Positions 47,735-60,600 of a stretch of DNA of 64,000 bases are shown piece after piece. The notes under the pieces were generated by a model that saw only the letters and a program-made list of their open reading frames with translations, did not search any database and was not told the DNA's origin. Every line of letters starts with the position of its first letter. The first letter of the stretch is position 1. A program made the position numbers and the translations under genes. The DNA is from Scatophagus argus (lineage: Eukaryota; Chordata; Actinopteri; Scatophagidae): assembly GCF_020382885.2 (NCBI RefSeq), contig NC_058516.1:12068902-12132901 (forward strand), written 5' to 3'.

Positions 47735-47960
47735 CTCTACGGTTGGGTCCTGTCTACCTCTTCTTCCTCCCCTTCACCCGGCCGATAGACAGTTCTCCCT
47801 TGCGAGCCGGGTCCTGCTCAAGGTTTCTTCCTGTTAAATGGGAGTTTTTCCTTGACACTGTCTGCTTGCTTAGGGGTTCAGGCTCTGGGTCTCTGTAAAG
47901 CATCTAAAGACAATTTTGATTGTATAAGGTGCTAAATAAATAAATTGAAATTGAAATTCA
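47735..47960 (+). repeat. (TTGAA)-tailed dispersed repeat, subtype B
   Basis: Plus-strand copy with ttgcgagccgggtcctgctc, core aaatgggagtttttccttga, tctgggtctctgtaaagcat and tail taaataaattgaaattg. Confidence 0.83.
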
Positions 47961-48894
47961 TTAACTTGAAACTCTAATTTTCTTGTTCAGCTAATTGTGT
48001 GAAAACCCAAACAAGCACTAAAGGATAATGGCTGCTGCTGTCCTCATCTCCACGGACTGAGACAGAAACACATTGTTCTTCAGGCAGGTTCATCAAGACT
48101 GGATCACTAACTGTGCAAAGTGTGAATCCAGTAAAGGGTTTTAAACTTTTAAAGTTTGACATTTTATGATAAGAAAACACCTTTTTGTATAAAATGTCAT
48201 TCTTTAGGTGCTGGCTTATTATTTTAATAAAATGTTCCAACCATACCCAGCCCTACAGGTAATAAAATTGGTATAGTTACACTATCCTCATGCTATTATG
48301 ATGTGTAACCACCTATCACAAAAGTACTGAGATTTATCTCTTAACTGGGAGTCAAAGGGACTGTAGGGAACTGTACTTTCAGAGTAATGGATTAAATGAA
48401 CTGCAGCAGAGTATTTGATCTTCTATTGTGTTGATATATTAAATCTAAATATCAGATTAACTGTGAGACCTTTGTACTGTAATGTAAATCCATGAAACCA
48501 TGTTTGATGAATGGAGGTTTGTCAAAATGTTGGTACTGTAACTGTGAATCTGTGTTTCATTTGTCGATAACAGTCTGGCAGTTGTTTTTACACCATTAGG
48601 ATATTGCGAGGAGGGATTAAAATCGTTGCTGGACTCAGTGCCTCTCAATGATTGCCTGTTTAAGGTGATGCTTCCTCAGCCTGGGTCCTAAATGAGGGGT
48701 GGGGATGAGGTGGGGTGGGGGGAGGGGGGAGCGAGAGATGTTTGTTGTTAAACAAAAAAATTAATTTATCAGTTAATTTTTTAAGAAATCAATGTACTCC
48801 TGGGGAAGAAACTTTGAAGACAAAACTGCCAAATAATTTGGCTACTGAAGATTCGGATTCTTCTTTTCCTTTCAGCTATTCCCTTCAGGCATTG

Positions 48895-49885
48895 CCTCAG
48901 TGAATCATTTGCTTCCATCTCGCCATATCCTCTGTCTCCTCTTCCCTCATACCCACTACCTTCATGTCCTCCTTCACTACAACCATAAACCTCCTCTTTG
49001 GTCTTCCTTTAGGCCACCTGCGTGGCAGCTCTAACCTCAGAATCCTTCAACCGATATATTCAGTATCCCTCCTATGAACATGTCCAAACCATCTCAACCC
49101 CATCTCTAACTTTATCTATGAAACATCTTGCATGATTTGTCCCTTTAATGTACTCATTCCTGATCCTATCCATCCTGGTTACGCCAAAAGAAAACTTCAG
49201 CTTCCTCATGTCTTATCCTCAAAGCCATTGTATCTTAACCATACAACATCACTGTCCTGTAAACCTTTCCTTTCATTCTTGCTGGTACTCTTCTATCATG
49301 CTACACACCTGACATCTTTCTATACCCATTCCATCCTGCCTGCACATGCCTCTTCATTTCTTTGCCACAGTCCCCATTGCTCTGGACTGTTAAACCTACG
49401 TACCTGAAATCCTGCAACTTCTGTAGCTCTGCTCCCTGTGACCTTACCGTTCCACTGGGGTACCTCTCATTCACACACATGAATTCAGTCTTGCCTCGGC
49501 TAACCTTTACTCTTTCCAAAGCATCATCTGTCAACCTGTCCATCACCACAGCAAGCAAGAAGGGGCTCAGAGCCAATTCTTGATGCAGTCCCATCTTCAC
49601 CGTGAACTCCTCTGTCGCACCTACAACATGCCTCACCACCGTCTTTCTACTTTCATACATATCCTACACCACTCTAATATACGTCTCTGCCACTCCAGAC
49701 TTGCTCATACAATACCACAGCTCCTCTCTTGGCACCCTATCATACGCTTTCTCTAGATCTACAAAGGCACAATGCAGCTCCTTCTGACCTTCTCTGTACT
49801 TCTCCATCAGCATTCTCAAGGCAAATATTGCATCTGTAGTGCTTTTTCTTGGCATAAAACCATCACAAGTGCTCATGGGTTGAAA
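48895..49885 (-). mobile_element. RTE-like LINE, C-terminal part
   Basis: Minus-strand frames give GFMPRKSTTDAIFALRML, HCAFVDLEKAYDRVPREELW, then VKMGLHQELALSPFLLAVVM, and after a deletion that removes the catalytic FADD block, MCVNERYPSGTVRSQGAEL and VQAGWNGYRKMSGV. This order is that of RTE-type reverse transcriptases. Frames are broken; inactive. Confidence 0.75.
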
Positions 49886-50208
49886 GGTTATTGAGTGCTG
49901 GAGCCTGTACCAGCTAACTGAGAGGTAGTGGTACCCATTGAACAGGTCAACAATGTGTCACAGTGCTGACATATACATAGTAGTTCACATCTACAGGCAA
50001 TTGACAGTGTTTAACAGGAGATAATAGGTTTAGTTGTGAAACCTGCAATATTTTCAGGTTACATCTGGTTGGCTACACATATGGGTGTGTAGCTCTCTAC
50101 TAATAGGGACACTAACAGAAGACCATTACCATGACTGCTAACTTCAGCTGTAATAACAAGTATGGGAGCACCAAAATGACTAACCAGATTTAGATATTGC
50201 CTACTGGG

Positions 50209-51357
50209 ATATATAGACTGATCAGCCACAACATTAAAACCACCTGCTTAATATTTTGAAAGTTGACTTTGTGTGCCAAAACAGATTTGACCTGTCAGTG
50301 GAAGGAACATGGGACCTCTGGGGGTATTTTGTGATCACTGGCATCGGAATGTTGGATCCTTTGGGTCCTGTGCATCCACCCTCCTGTGTCACAGAACATC
50401 CACATGGACTGGTAAATCAACTGGTAAATCTTCACCACAACAGACCGGTACAGTGTCCTGCTGAGCACAGCAGAAGCTGCCCCAATCCCACTGTCAACCT
50501 CCCACTCCATTTTTTCCCTCACTCATGAATAAGACACTTGAAATCCTCCATTTGGCTGGAGGCTGGAGATTACTGTTCAGTGATGCCAATAGGACCATGT
50601 CATCTGCAAAAAGCAGAGATGGAATTCTAAGGTCATCAAAACTGACACCCTCTGCAACTTGGCTGTGCCTAGAAATTCTGCCCATGAAGATTATGAACAG
50701 AACTGCTGACTAAAAGCAGCCCTGCATACACAGAGACTGGATGGCCCACAGGAATGAGCCATCCACCCCACAGGATGTTTTGAGGGACACGGTCGTAAGC
50801 ATTTACCAGTCCACCAAACACATGTGGACTGGTTGGCGAATTCCCATGACCTCTCCAGTATCCCTGTGAGACTGTAGAGCTGGTCCAGCGTTCCATGGCC
50901 AGGGCAAAAACCACACTGCTCCTCTAGAATTGATGGAGTCTATTTTCCATCATCATGGTGTAGACTTTCCCAGGGAGGCTGAGGATAGTTGGAACGCACC
51001 CTCTGGTCCCCTCCATGAATCCCCTCCATGAACTGCCACCTTACATGGAGGGGTCTGAGCACCCTAATGATCCTATGTTGTTGAGGACTGTTTGCCCCTG
51101 ATAGGGCCTCCCAAGGAAAAGTGGTCCTGGGAGACAAAGCTCAGTTCACAAACACCATTATGAAGAAGAAGAATAAGGACAAGTGCTGCAGTCAGAAGGT
51201 CACTGGTGCTGTGGCTCGGACAGTCACAGAAGCAAAATCCCGGATGTGGGCGGACTTCAATGAGACCATAGAGAAAGACTTTTGGTCGGCCTTGAAGAAA
51301 TTCTGAAATTCACTTCACCTGTCAGTTGTTTTAATGTTGTGGTTGATTGGTGTATAT
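50209..51357. mobile_element. Tc1-like MITE carrying a nested LINE fragment
   Basis: The outer ends tgatcagccacaacattaaa (50219) and ttaatgttgtggttgattgg (51331) are inverted copies. The left inner part (ggaatgttggatcctttggg) also occurs in the MITE at 54861-55140. Between about 50370 and 51300 lies LINE sequence: on the minus strand LVNAYDRVPQNILW, SLLFADDMVLLAS and RTLYRSVVVK; on the plus strand VTGAVARTVTEAKSRMWADF. The LINE pieces are in opposite orientations, so rearrangement followed insertion. Confidence 0.7.
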
Positions 51358-51524
51358 GTTTGAAGTTGTGGGGGATTTACACCACCCAGGTTTAAATAGC
51401 CAATGTGGCTACTTGTGTGTCTCTACTGTCTCTCTTTTGTTGTGTGATACGGAATACCTATCAGGTAAAGTTTGCTTCATGCATCCACTTCTGTCCCTGC
51501 AAAGAGTTTTTTTTTTCTTTTCTC

Positions 51525-51677
51525 TCATTCCTTACTGCGCTTCAGGGTTCTTTGGTGTCCAGGAGTTTGGAAGGTTCGGGTGGTTGCAGGACCTTCACCT
51601 TCTGTTGTGATGGCCTGGACCTCCAGTCTGTACAGACTGGCAGGGTGCAGGCCGGTCACCACCAGAACATTACTATC
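51525..51677 (-). CDS. anos1: anos1 terminal exon K
   Basis: Follows cttttcag. It codes [35 protein letters not shown] and then [10 protein letters not shown] with a TGA ending at 51525. The tail after the fourth repeat is about a dozen residues, without the histidine-rich extension of human anosmin-1. Confidence 0.92.
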   Translation of the reverse strand, partial: DSNVLVVTGLHPASLYRLEVQAITTEGEGPATTRTFQTPGHQRTLKRSKE

Positions 51678-54600
51678 CTGAAAAGGAAGAGAAAAGACAA
51701 ACTGAGAGGAAAGGAGTAGAAATTAGAAGACAATGTTTGAAGTGCTCAAGATGTGTTAAACTGTGGGAAAGCTGCTCAGCTAAAGGTTCTGAAAGTGTTT
51801 GTCAACGCACTGAATTGATTGTATAAGGTGCTATATAAATAAAATTGAATTGAAATTGAAGTGGACTCTCACATGAGGTATGGATTAAAACTCAGAAATT
51901 TTCGTATGCTTGCCTGTAGATGAATTTCATATGTTCTGTAGGCAGCTGGGGCCTAAAGGTTGGAGAAGTGGCTTGTGACCAGAGAGTCACCAGTTTGATT
52001 CCCCTCCGGGACAAGCAGGAAAAAACTTGGGTGTGGGTGGAGTGATTAATCAACGCAAGGCACTTAACCCCCCAACTGCCCACTGCTCCTGTGTGTTTCA
52101 CTGCATGTTGCATGTGTGTGTTCAGTTAGTGATGGGTTAAAGGCAGATAAGAATTTCAGTATGTAAAAATATACTGACAAATAAAGTTTGAAGTTTGAAG
52201 AACCTTAACCCAAGTCAGTATTTATGTTGCTGCAGTTTATAATAGCACTGACCGGGGGTATAATCTGGGATTGGGATATGAGGCTGTGAGGCAACTTGTC
52301 GTTGTTGTGATGACTGGTGGGGATGACCTCTGCCCAGGTCACTTGGTAACCATTCAGATGCTCATGGGGAAGGACTGTGGACAAATCCCAACTAAAGATG
52401 GCTGTCATGTTGCCACCCTGGACCTCAAAGGATGCTGTCAGGTTGGCGGCCTTCATCAGAACCTTCTGATGGGATGCTGCTGGAGGAATCACAACTAGTG
52501 GTTAAATAAAGACAGGTACTAGTGTTCTTATGGCATGTTCATGATCTATATAGGGAGTAAGTGGTTTGAGGTCAAAGGGTCCCATAAGGAGCATGACAAA
52601 GACAAACTAGAACATACTGGTTTGTTTCTCAACAAATTTTGACCATTTTGCACATTTATGTATTTTTCCAAAAACCATGTTCCATTTCAACATAATTTGT
52701 ATTATTTTCTATTTCTTACTCTTGTTCTACTGAAATTACACATTTAAAAAAAACAAATAAAGAAAAAAACAATTTAAATACATTTATTTGTTTAGCAAAG
52801 ATTTTTGACAGATATTTTAGCAAAAATCAATTTTCATTCTTTACATCACTCTAAAGAGTAACTTGAGATGAAAGATGAGAACACTGAAACCACTGTCAGC
52901 GGAGCTGGTTGAACTAATTTTAGTTTTTTCATTTACTTAATTTTTAGTTCTATAGTTACTGCACATACTGGATTTGGCCTACACATATTCTCTTAAGTTA
53001 CAAAAAATAATAAACATAAATGTGTACAATGTGTTTATTATCTTGACTTTCCCTTGGGATCAATAAAGTATCTATCTATCTATCTATCATTACGCATATT
53101 ATATGTTTGAGCATGCTTCAAAATAAGAATGTGAGTAATAAGTAGGGACATAGGTGCAAGGTCTTTTGGGAAATCATATTATTCGCAGTGCTCAAGGCCT
53201 AATTTTGCATTTTGAAATGCTCAGGTTATAACTGACTTTAGAATAGTGCATTCACACATTGTTAAAGATTCAACTCCAATTCAGATGACTAGAAATAAAG
53301 CCCATGTTACATATATGTAATGGTTTATTAGCAAGTCACACAAGATATAATAACTGTCTTTACAGTGGCTGCTTTAATTTTATTGACTTTATACTTCTGC
53401 AGTGGAGGCTTCACAGCTGTTTTGTTAACATTTCTGTATGTTCTCTATTCTGTTTGTTTTACTAAGTTAGAAATTCCAAAAACTACAACTAACCAATGTG
53501 AACATTTTTTCTAACTTGGATGCTCAGTCTGTATCATATGATATGACAACGGATTAAACCACCATAGTGGCACTGGGTATTGATATGTTGATATTGACAA
53601 CAGCAGACTTTCAGAGGGGAAAGCCTAGAAAGTGCCCAGGAGTGCAGAAATAAAATAATCCATCACTTTGACTTGATCATGTATTTGTATCACGATACCT
53701 GAGTTTTCAGTTATCTCACCTTTTTCTCCAGGGCAGGTAATGGGTTTTTGACTCTTGGCCTGGATGCTGACACAGGAAGGAGTGAAGAAGCTGGCAGACT
53801 CTGTCAGAGGATGACTGTTCTTGCTGACTGGCTGCAGAAGGACTTTGTACTTACATGAGAATAGCAAGCCCTGCAGGCTGACAAAGTTCTCCTAAATCAG
53901 ACGGACAACGGACATAAGATCAGCTCACTACATGTATTATATCCCCTGTCAACCTGTAGAACTTGAGGTTTACATTTAGTTATTAGGTGAAATAGAATGG
54001 AAATTCATTTTTCAACAGCCTGAGTCTTGCAAAAAAAGAAACTTTGGAGGCAGGTTCACAAAAATTCCAAACCCAAGATAATCACAATCACAATTCCTAA
54101 AAGGTCTGTCAAGTCTATTATGTGTCTTGTGGCATTTTCATCGCCATCATATGTTTCAAATTAAATTCATATTTACAATGACAATGTTTTTACCCGTGTG
54201 CTGATCTTCTCCACAGTTCTGGTCTGGTTGTGTCCACAATAATCTGGTCCCCAGCGGACTCTATAGAATTGAACTGAAGGATCTAAAGGAGCAACAAGAG
54301 CTTACAGCACTATCCTGTAACAGCAGGTCGATAACAATAAATGGATCTTCCTAAAGGAGGAATCTAACAGTTTCAAAATGATGTTTTCTGTACCATCTTT
54401 ATCAGTCAGGAAAAAATAAAAAGGTTGACATCATTATTGTTGTTTTAGGTTGGAGATGTTGGACATGTACCTTGAAAGACCAACTCTAAAAAAAAGAACA
54501 AAAAAACATATTTTCCCCCAAACTAACTCTCACTTTAATTGGCAACAAAATAATTTACATTAATACAGGTCAAATGTGTATGCAGTTGTCTGAAGCTCAA

Positions 54601-57600
54601 TGTCTTTATTCTGTCTTTGCCAGAAACAAAACAGAATTGAGTAATTTTGTCTAAGCCTAACTTTCATTATCCAATGATGGCTTACAGACCTCAGTGTCAT
54701 TCTCCGGTCAACTACAACAACAAAGAAACAACTACAGCAATTACAAAAAAAGTCAAACTCATGGTGGCTGCTATACATAGTGTAGGGTTTAATAGGTTTT
54801 AGGCTATACAGATTCCTAAGTAGTCTAAATTTAAAGAGGGGGTAATAGAGAAGAGAAATACGCCAATTAGCCACAACATTAAAACTATTGACAGGTGAAG
54901 TGAATAAAATTAACTATTTGTTTACAACCTTGGGTTCTGGCAATCATGTGAATTTTCTTTGATTACACACCACTCACCTAAACATTGAAGACCAAATACA
55001 TCCCACCAACCAGGATGCCCCACAGGTGGTATTTTGTGGTCAGTAGCATCGGAATGTTGGATCCTTTGGGTCTTGTGCATTGAGGATGTGAGGCCTTTTC
55101 ACTTCACCTGCCAGTGGCTCTAATGTTGTGGCTGATTGAGAAAACTTACAACAACACACCCATATACATACCCATGCTTCTCTGCCAGTAAACATGAACC
55201 TGCAGCTGACCGTCATGGTAGAAAGGTTTCCCCACATCCAGAATATCACCAGTAGGTTTTCCTGGAGCAGCAGTGGTGGCTTGGAAACAGAGAAAATATA
55301 ACCTCACAGATGGGAACTGCTCTATACTACAGTATAGTCTTATAACAACAGAGAATTTAATACCCCCATTTACAATTAACAGGAATGAAGCAAGTAAAAA
55401 ATAATAAATATGGATATTCAAAATTTCAGTGTTTGGGAACAATAAAACTCAACCTACAGGGTCTAAAGGATGAACCTAAAACTGCAGTTCCTCAAATGGC
55501 CTCTTGACACTGGCTCCAAAAGCAATTTGGTTCCCATAGACCCCAATATTAAAATGTACAACTGTACGGGGGTCTGAATTTTTATATATCTCGCTTGTTA
55601 TTTATTTTAAAGGTGTGACTGCTTTCAGTAACAGCCTGCTGCAAGCTGTTAGCCAGGAGTTAGGGAAGAGTCAGGCACTGCCAAGATGGCAGCAGCTAGA
55701 GCTGACACACTGAGCTTCACAATGGCCCTTCACAAACCACGGAGATTGCCAAACTCTCTGTTTTGAATAAGTATAAAAACATACTGCGCTGAGTAGTGAA
55801 GTGGAGGATGGCTCTGGGTCCTTTGAGCTGACTTTGTCCCCAGTAAGACACAGCCTGGACCTCCACATTGTAGCTCCTGTTACACTGCATGCTGTCCAGT
55901 TCCATTTGTCTCTGCACACACACACACACAGACAGACACACACAACCACACAAGTGACCAGGATCATATACACACAAAAGAAAGCTGACACAACAGAAAA
56001 GAATATAGAAGCTATATTCTCATCTGTAGTTATGCCACCATGAAATCAAAAGCCATGGCATCAACTTCATATTGTTCTGCAAGAGCACTTTCCTTTTCAG
56101 ACACTGAAATGGTGACATTAATAAAGGAAAGTAGGAAAGTGACATATCTTGTCATTGGAGGGAACTCACTCCAACGAAATTTGTTCTCTGCATTTAACCC
56201 ACCCAAGTGACGTGCACACACACACAGCAAACCCGGGGCAGTGGGCGACCGCGTGCAGCGCCCGGGGAGCAGTGGGGGTTAGGTATCTTGCTCAAGGGTA
56301 CCTCAGCCATGGACACCGGGACGGGGAATCGAACCAGCGAACCACCGGTTACGGGTCAGACACCCTAACCGCTGATCCACGACTGCCCCACTAATCACTA
56401 ATCTTGAAAGCCCATCTTGAAACTGTTCTTTTTGTATCGATCTTTTGTTCAGCCAAGTTTAACATTTGTGTGAAGCATCCGTATTTTAGAATTTGTAACT
56501 TATTTTAAGAAAGTTCAACATAAGATAGGATAACTTAAGACTTTATTGATCCCCAAGGGGAAACTTAGTCGTTACAGCAGCCAACAGCACTGGAAAAGTA
56601 CAAAAAATATAAAATATTATAAAAAATACAAAGTTACTTTAAAAGTAAAAAATATATATATATATATATGGTTGTATAGGAGATATACACTAGTGGTGGC
56701 AAGTTCAACTCTTTTTACTGAATCAAATCATTCACTCTCGAACAGTAAATTGAACGAATCTTTTTTTGAGTCATTTCATTGATTTTTACAGCAGGTGGCG
56801 CTGTAGCCCTCTTGTAAAAAAGGCCACTGGCTCAGTATGCTACTGTCTACATCAGTCTTCAAGAACTGATCAGTCTTGCATGTGAAAAAGATTTTTAACA
56901 CCTCAAAGACATATAGTCTCATATACAGCTTCGCAATGACTGTTTACAATTTTTTATTCCTAATATTACACTTTTATTTCTTTCAGTTTAGTAAGGTAGA
57001 GTCCACTAAGTGCTATAAGACCCACGACCCTCAGAAGTGTTTCTATACCCGTGGTACAATGGAGAAGTGGGTATACTCTGATTGTAAGTTGCAATACCAA
57101 TTCAATTTCAATTTTCAATTTCAATTTATTTATATAGCACCTTATACAATCAAAATTGTCTCTAGATGCTTTACAGAGACCCAGAGCCTGAACCCCTGAG
57201 CAAGCAGACAGTGGCAAGGAAAAACTCCCTTTTAACAGGAAGAAACCTTAAGCAGGACCCGACTTGCAAGGGAGAACTATCCTGCTGATAGTCGGATAAA
57301 AATACCACACTGTTACAACTAAAAGTCCAGCATTTTACTTCATGTATTAAGTACTCCAGTGCCAGGTCTTCAATAATAGTAATGCATTTAAACTACTCAT
57401 TTTTTTTCATTTGTCTTGCCAGAAGACTTTTACACACTACAATTTAAGCAGGAAGGGAATTTAGTCATATGGAACTCAGTCTATAGGACTTGCTGCATAC
57501 ATACTGTTAGAAGAGAAAATAAGATGAATCAAGTAACCTCAGAGTATTCCTTACCTCTCTGACTGTCTTCCTTCTTTTGGTCATGGGTGAAGCAGAGGGC

Positions 57601-60600
57601 TGTCCAACTGCAGTCGAGCTCCAGCTGACCTTGTAGTGGTGGATGGGAACATCCAGGTCAGCAGGCATGCTCCATTGGAGTCTAGCAGACACTGCCCTGC
57701 CAGGGCCAAAGCTCATATTTGCCACTCTCAGCTCCGTGGGAGCTGGTGGATTGGAGGGTTCTGAGGGTGTTGGAAGGATGTTGTTAATATTCATTCACAT
57801 GCAGCTGCAGAACAACAATAAACAACATTAAACATTAAATACTAATAAATTGTACATTTTAGTAATTCAACAAAACTACACACCCTCAAGCACACAATAT
57901 GCTATGGCATGCACATGAGATACAATTTGCTCTTGATTACATAGTGCACATGAGATATGTGTATGTGTACATTTTTATTTATACAGAAAGCGCAAAAGAC
58001 ACAGAGTGCTGGGAATGATTAATTCTGAAGGGCTATCAGTTAACAGTTTAAGTAAAGCATAGAGGTTGCATTATATGTAGATCCATAGCTAGAAATATAT
58101 CCTGATATATCATGTAGGTCAGAGGCCTTCAGAATTAGTTTCACATTTCCACAATAACATGTTGGCACTGTATGTTTCTGTAAACTACAGATATGTTTCA
58201 TATGTGTCACATAACAATTTTTACAATATGTGACACATCACATACATGTAAATGAGCTGATTTTCTTGTTATTATTTGCAGGGGTTGACAGTGGTGTGAC
58301 ATCTTAGAACGCTGGCAGAGTTTCTAGGCATGTTTCTGGTGACATAACTTTTTCTTTGTGCCTAAACCTAAACAGACCATAAGCACTGTCACAACATAAA
58401 ACTAAAAAATGAAATATGAAGAAATGTAAAATTTCAACATAATTTTTGGTTTGCAAAAATGTACAACAGCAACATTTATTCTGGCAGTCAGGCAGCTCCC
58501 CATGGCAACTACAGAAGCCACACAGGAAAACAATAAATTCTCTTCAATTCAGTTCAGTTCAGTTTATTTATATAGGGCCAATTCACAACAAAAGTTATCT
58601 CATGACACTTTCCAATTAAAGCAGGTCTAGACCAAACTCTTTAATTAAATTTTAATACAGAGAACCCAACATTCCCCCTTGAGCAAGCACTTGGCGACAG
58701 TGGCGAGGAAAAACTGCCTTTTAGAAGGCAGAAACCTCGGAGCAGACCCCGGCTCAAGATGGGCGGCCAAATTCTGTGAGCGGAACAGAGCCTTTCCCCA
58801 ATTTTAGAACCATTGCTTTAAAAGTCAATTCTATGCTGCTCTTCCTATAACAGCCCATCTGCTTGGCTGTCTGATGAAATTAAAATAACTGGATAGCAGC
58901 AGTCTATAGTGCAGATGCAGATCATGTGGATCTTCTTTCACATACACCACCCTCTGAGACATTGCATATAGACAGATAGATAAGAACACTCATGCATGGA
59001 CACACACTGATGGTATCCATCTGACCTCTTCTGGAATAGATGTGTTTGCTGGGAGTGGTGAAGCCTCTGGTCCCATGGGTGTTGACAGCTGCCACCCTAA
59101 ACTGGTACCAGCGACCCGGCCGGATGTCAGAGAGCCTTGTTCCCTGCTCTGTGGTCTATGAGGGGCAAGGCAGGGTGTTGGAGAAAACAAGACAAGTGAT
59201 GTCTCAGGAAAGAATTTTGGATAATAATCTTACAATGAGGATGTGTGAGGAGTGATTTAGTGTGAACATGAGACAAAAATAAGGATAAATGTGGAAAAAA
59301 GGAAAAAACGTGTTTTAATGTGGATGAATACAGAAATTTAGAGTTTCATCCTGACAGTGCTTCTGTGCCTTCCAACAAAGGGCTCCTGTGTTTTTAAGGC
59401 AAACATATCTTATATTTTAATGAAGGAATTATTTGGACATTGTTCTGATATTAGGTGGGGCGCTCCAGTAGCTCACCTGGTGGACCATGGGGACCTTTTG
59501 CTACCTGTCATCCCTACTCCTTCTACCTACATTTCATCATGAAGCAGAAATGTGAAATGATCTTGATTTAATCTTTGTGGTTAATGCATACATATGTATA
59601 GCATATATGTACATATATGTGTGCATATATGGATATATATAGTTGAAAGACATATATGTAGGGGGCCAATTTCGAATATGTGCATATATGTTGGAAAATA
59701 TATGTGGTACAGATAAAAAAAACATATATGTTCATATATTTTCTTTCCGTGTGGGGTAATTTGAGACAATGAGGTCTTAGTCGTTTTGAAATTCTGTATA
59801 ACCTACAGACACCTTCTCGATTAATCAGTGCAGCATAAATACACCAATAAACCTAGCGATAAACTTAAACCTCTTACAAAAACACTATTTGTGATGTCCA
59901 GAACATTTTCTGAAGTTTTGACAGAAACTGTAGTAAAAGTCTTGAGAAGTCATAAGGACTGACATATCAATTATTTTTAGTTAGTTTCTCAAGGTAGAAG
60001 CTATAGTACAAAGAGTGCCATTTTGAATAAGATTTTATCCCATCTGATTTAACACAGTAAACTAACCTGTGTAACCATCTGCCAGGATGTTGCAGTGTCC
60101 TCACTGGGTTGGATGCCAAAGTTCCATCTCCGCTGCAGAATGTAGACAACAGGCTCAGCTGAGATGTTGAAGCGGGAGGACCAACGCACCTTCAGCTGAC
60201 CAGAGGAGAGTTCTTCAAAGCTCAGCTCCTTCTTTGGCTTCAAAGGTGCACCTTGGGAAACCCACATCATCCTGTTATGAAAACATGAAATATACATCCT
60301 CCAAAAAAAACCTGAGGGGATAATCTGAAAGTTTGCAGTAGATATTCGTTCAGTTCATACATGTACTTCTGATGTAATTCTGCTTGGCAATAATTTGTTC
60401 TCAGAAATGAGATCAGAATGAATCTGATCTTTTATAAAAGGTCAGCCTAGTGAGCCAGCAGACTGATGTATTACAATTTAATTAAAGAGTTTGGTCTGGA
60501 CCTTCTCGAATTGGAAAGTGTCATGAGATAACTTTTGTTGTGAATTGGTGCTATATAAATAAACTGAATTGAATTGAATTGAATCATAGGTCTTGTAACT

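Noticed and set aside
59127..59148. Acceptor at accacag for anos1 exon D
   Set aside because: It would change the frame away from the conserved [13 protein letters not shown] sequence; the acceptor cctcatag keeps it.
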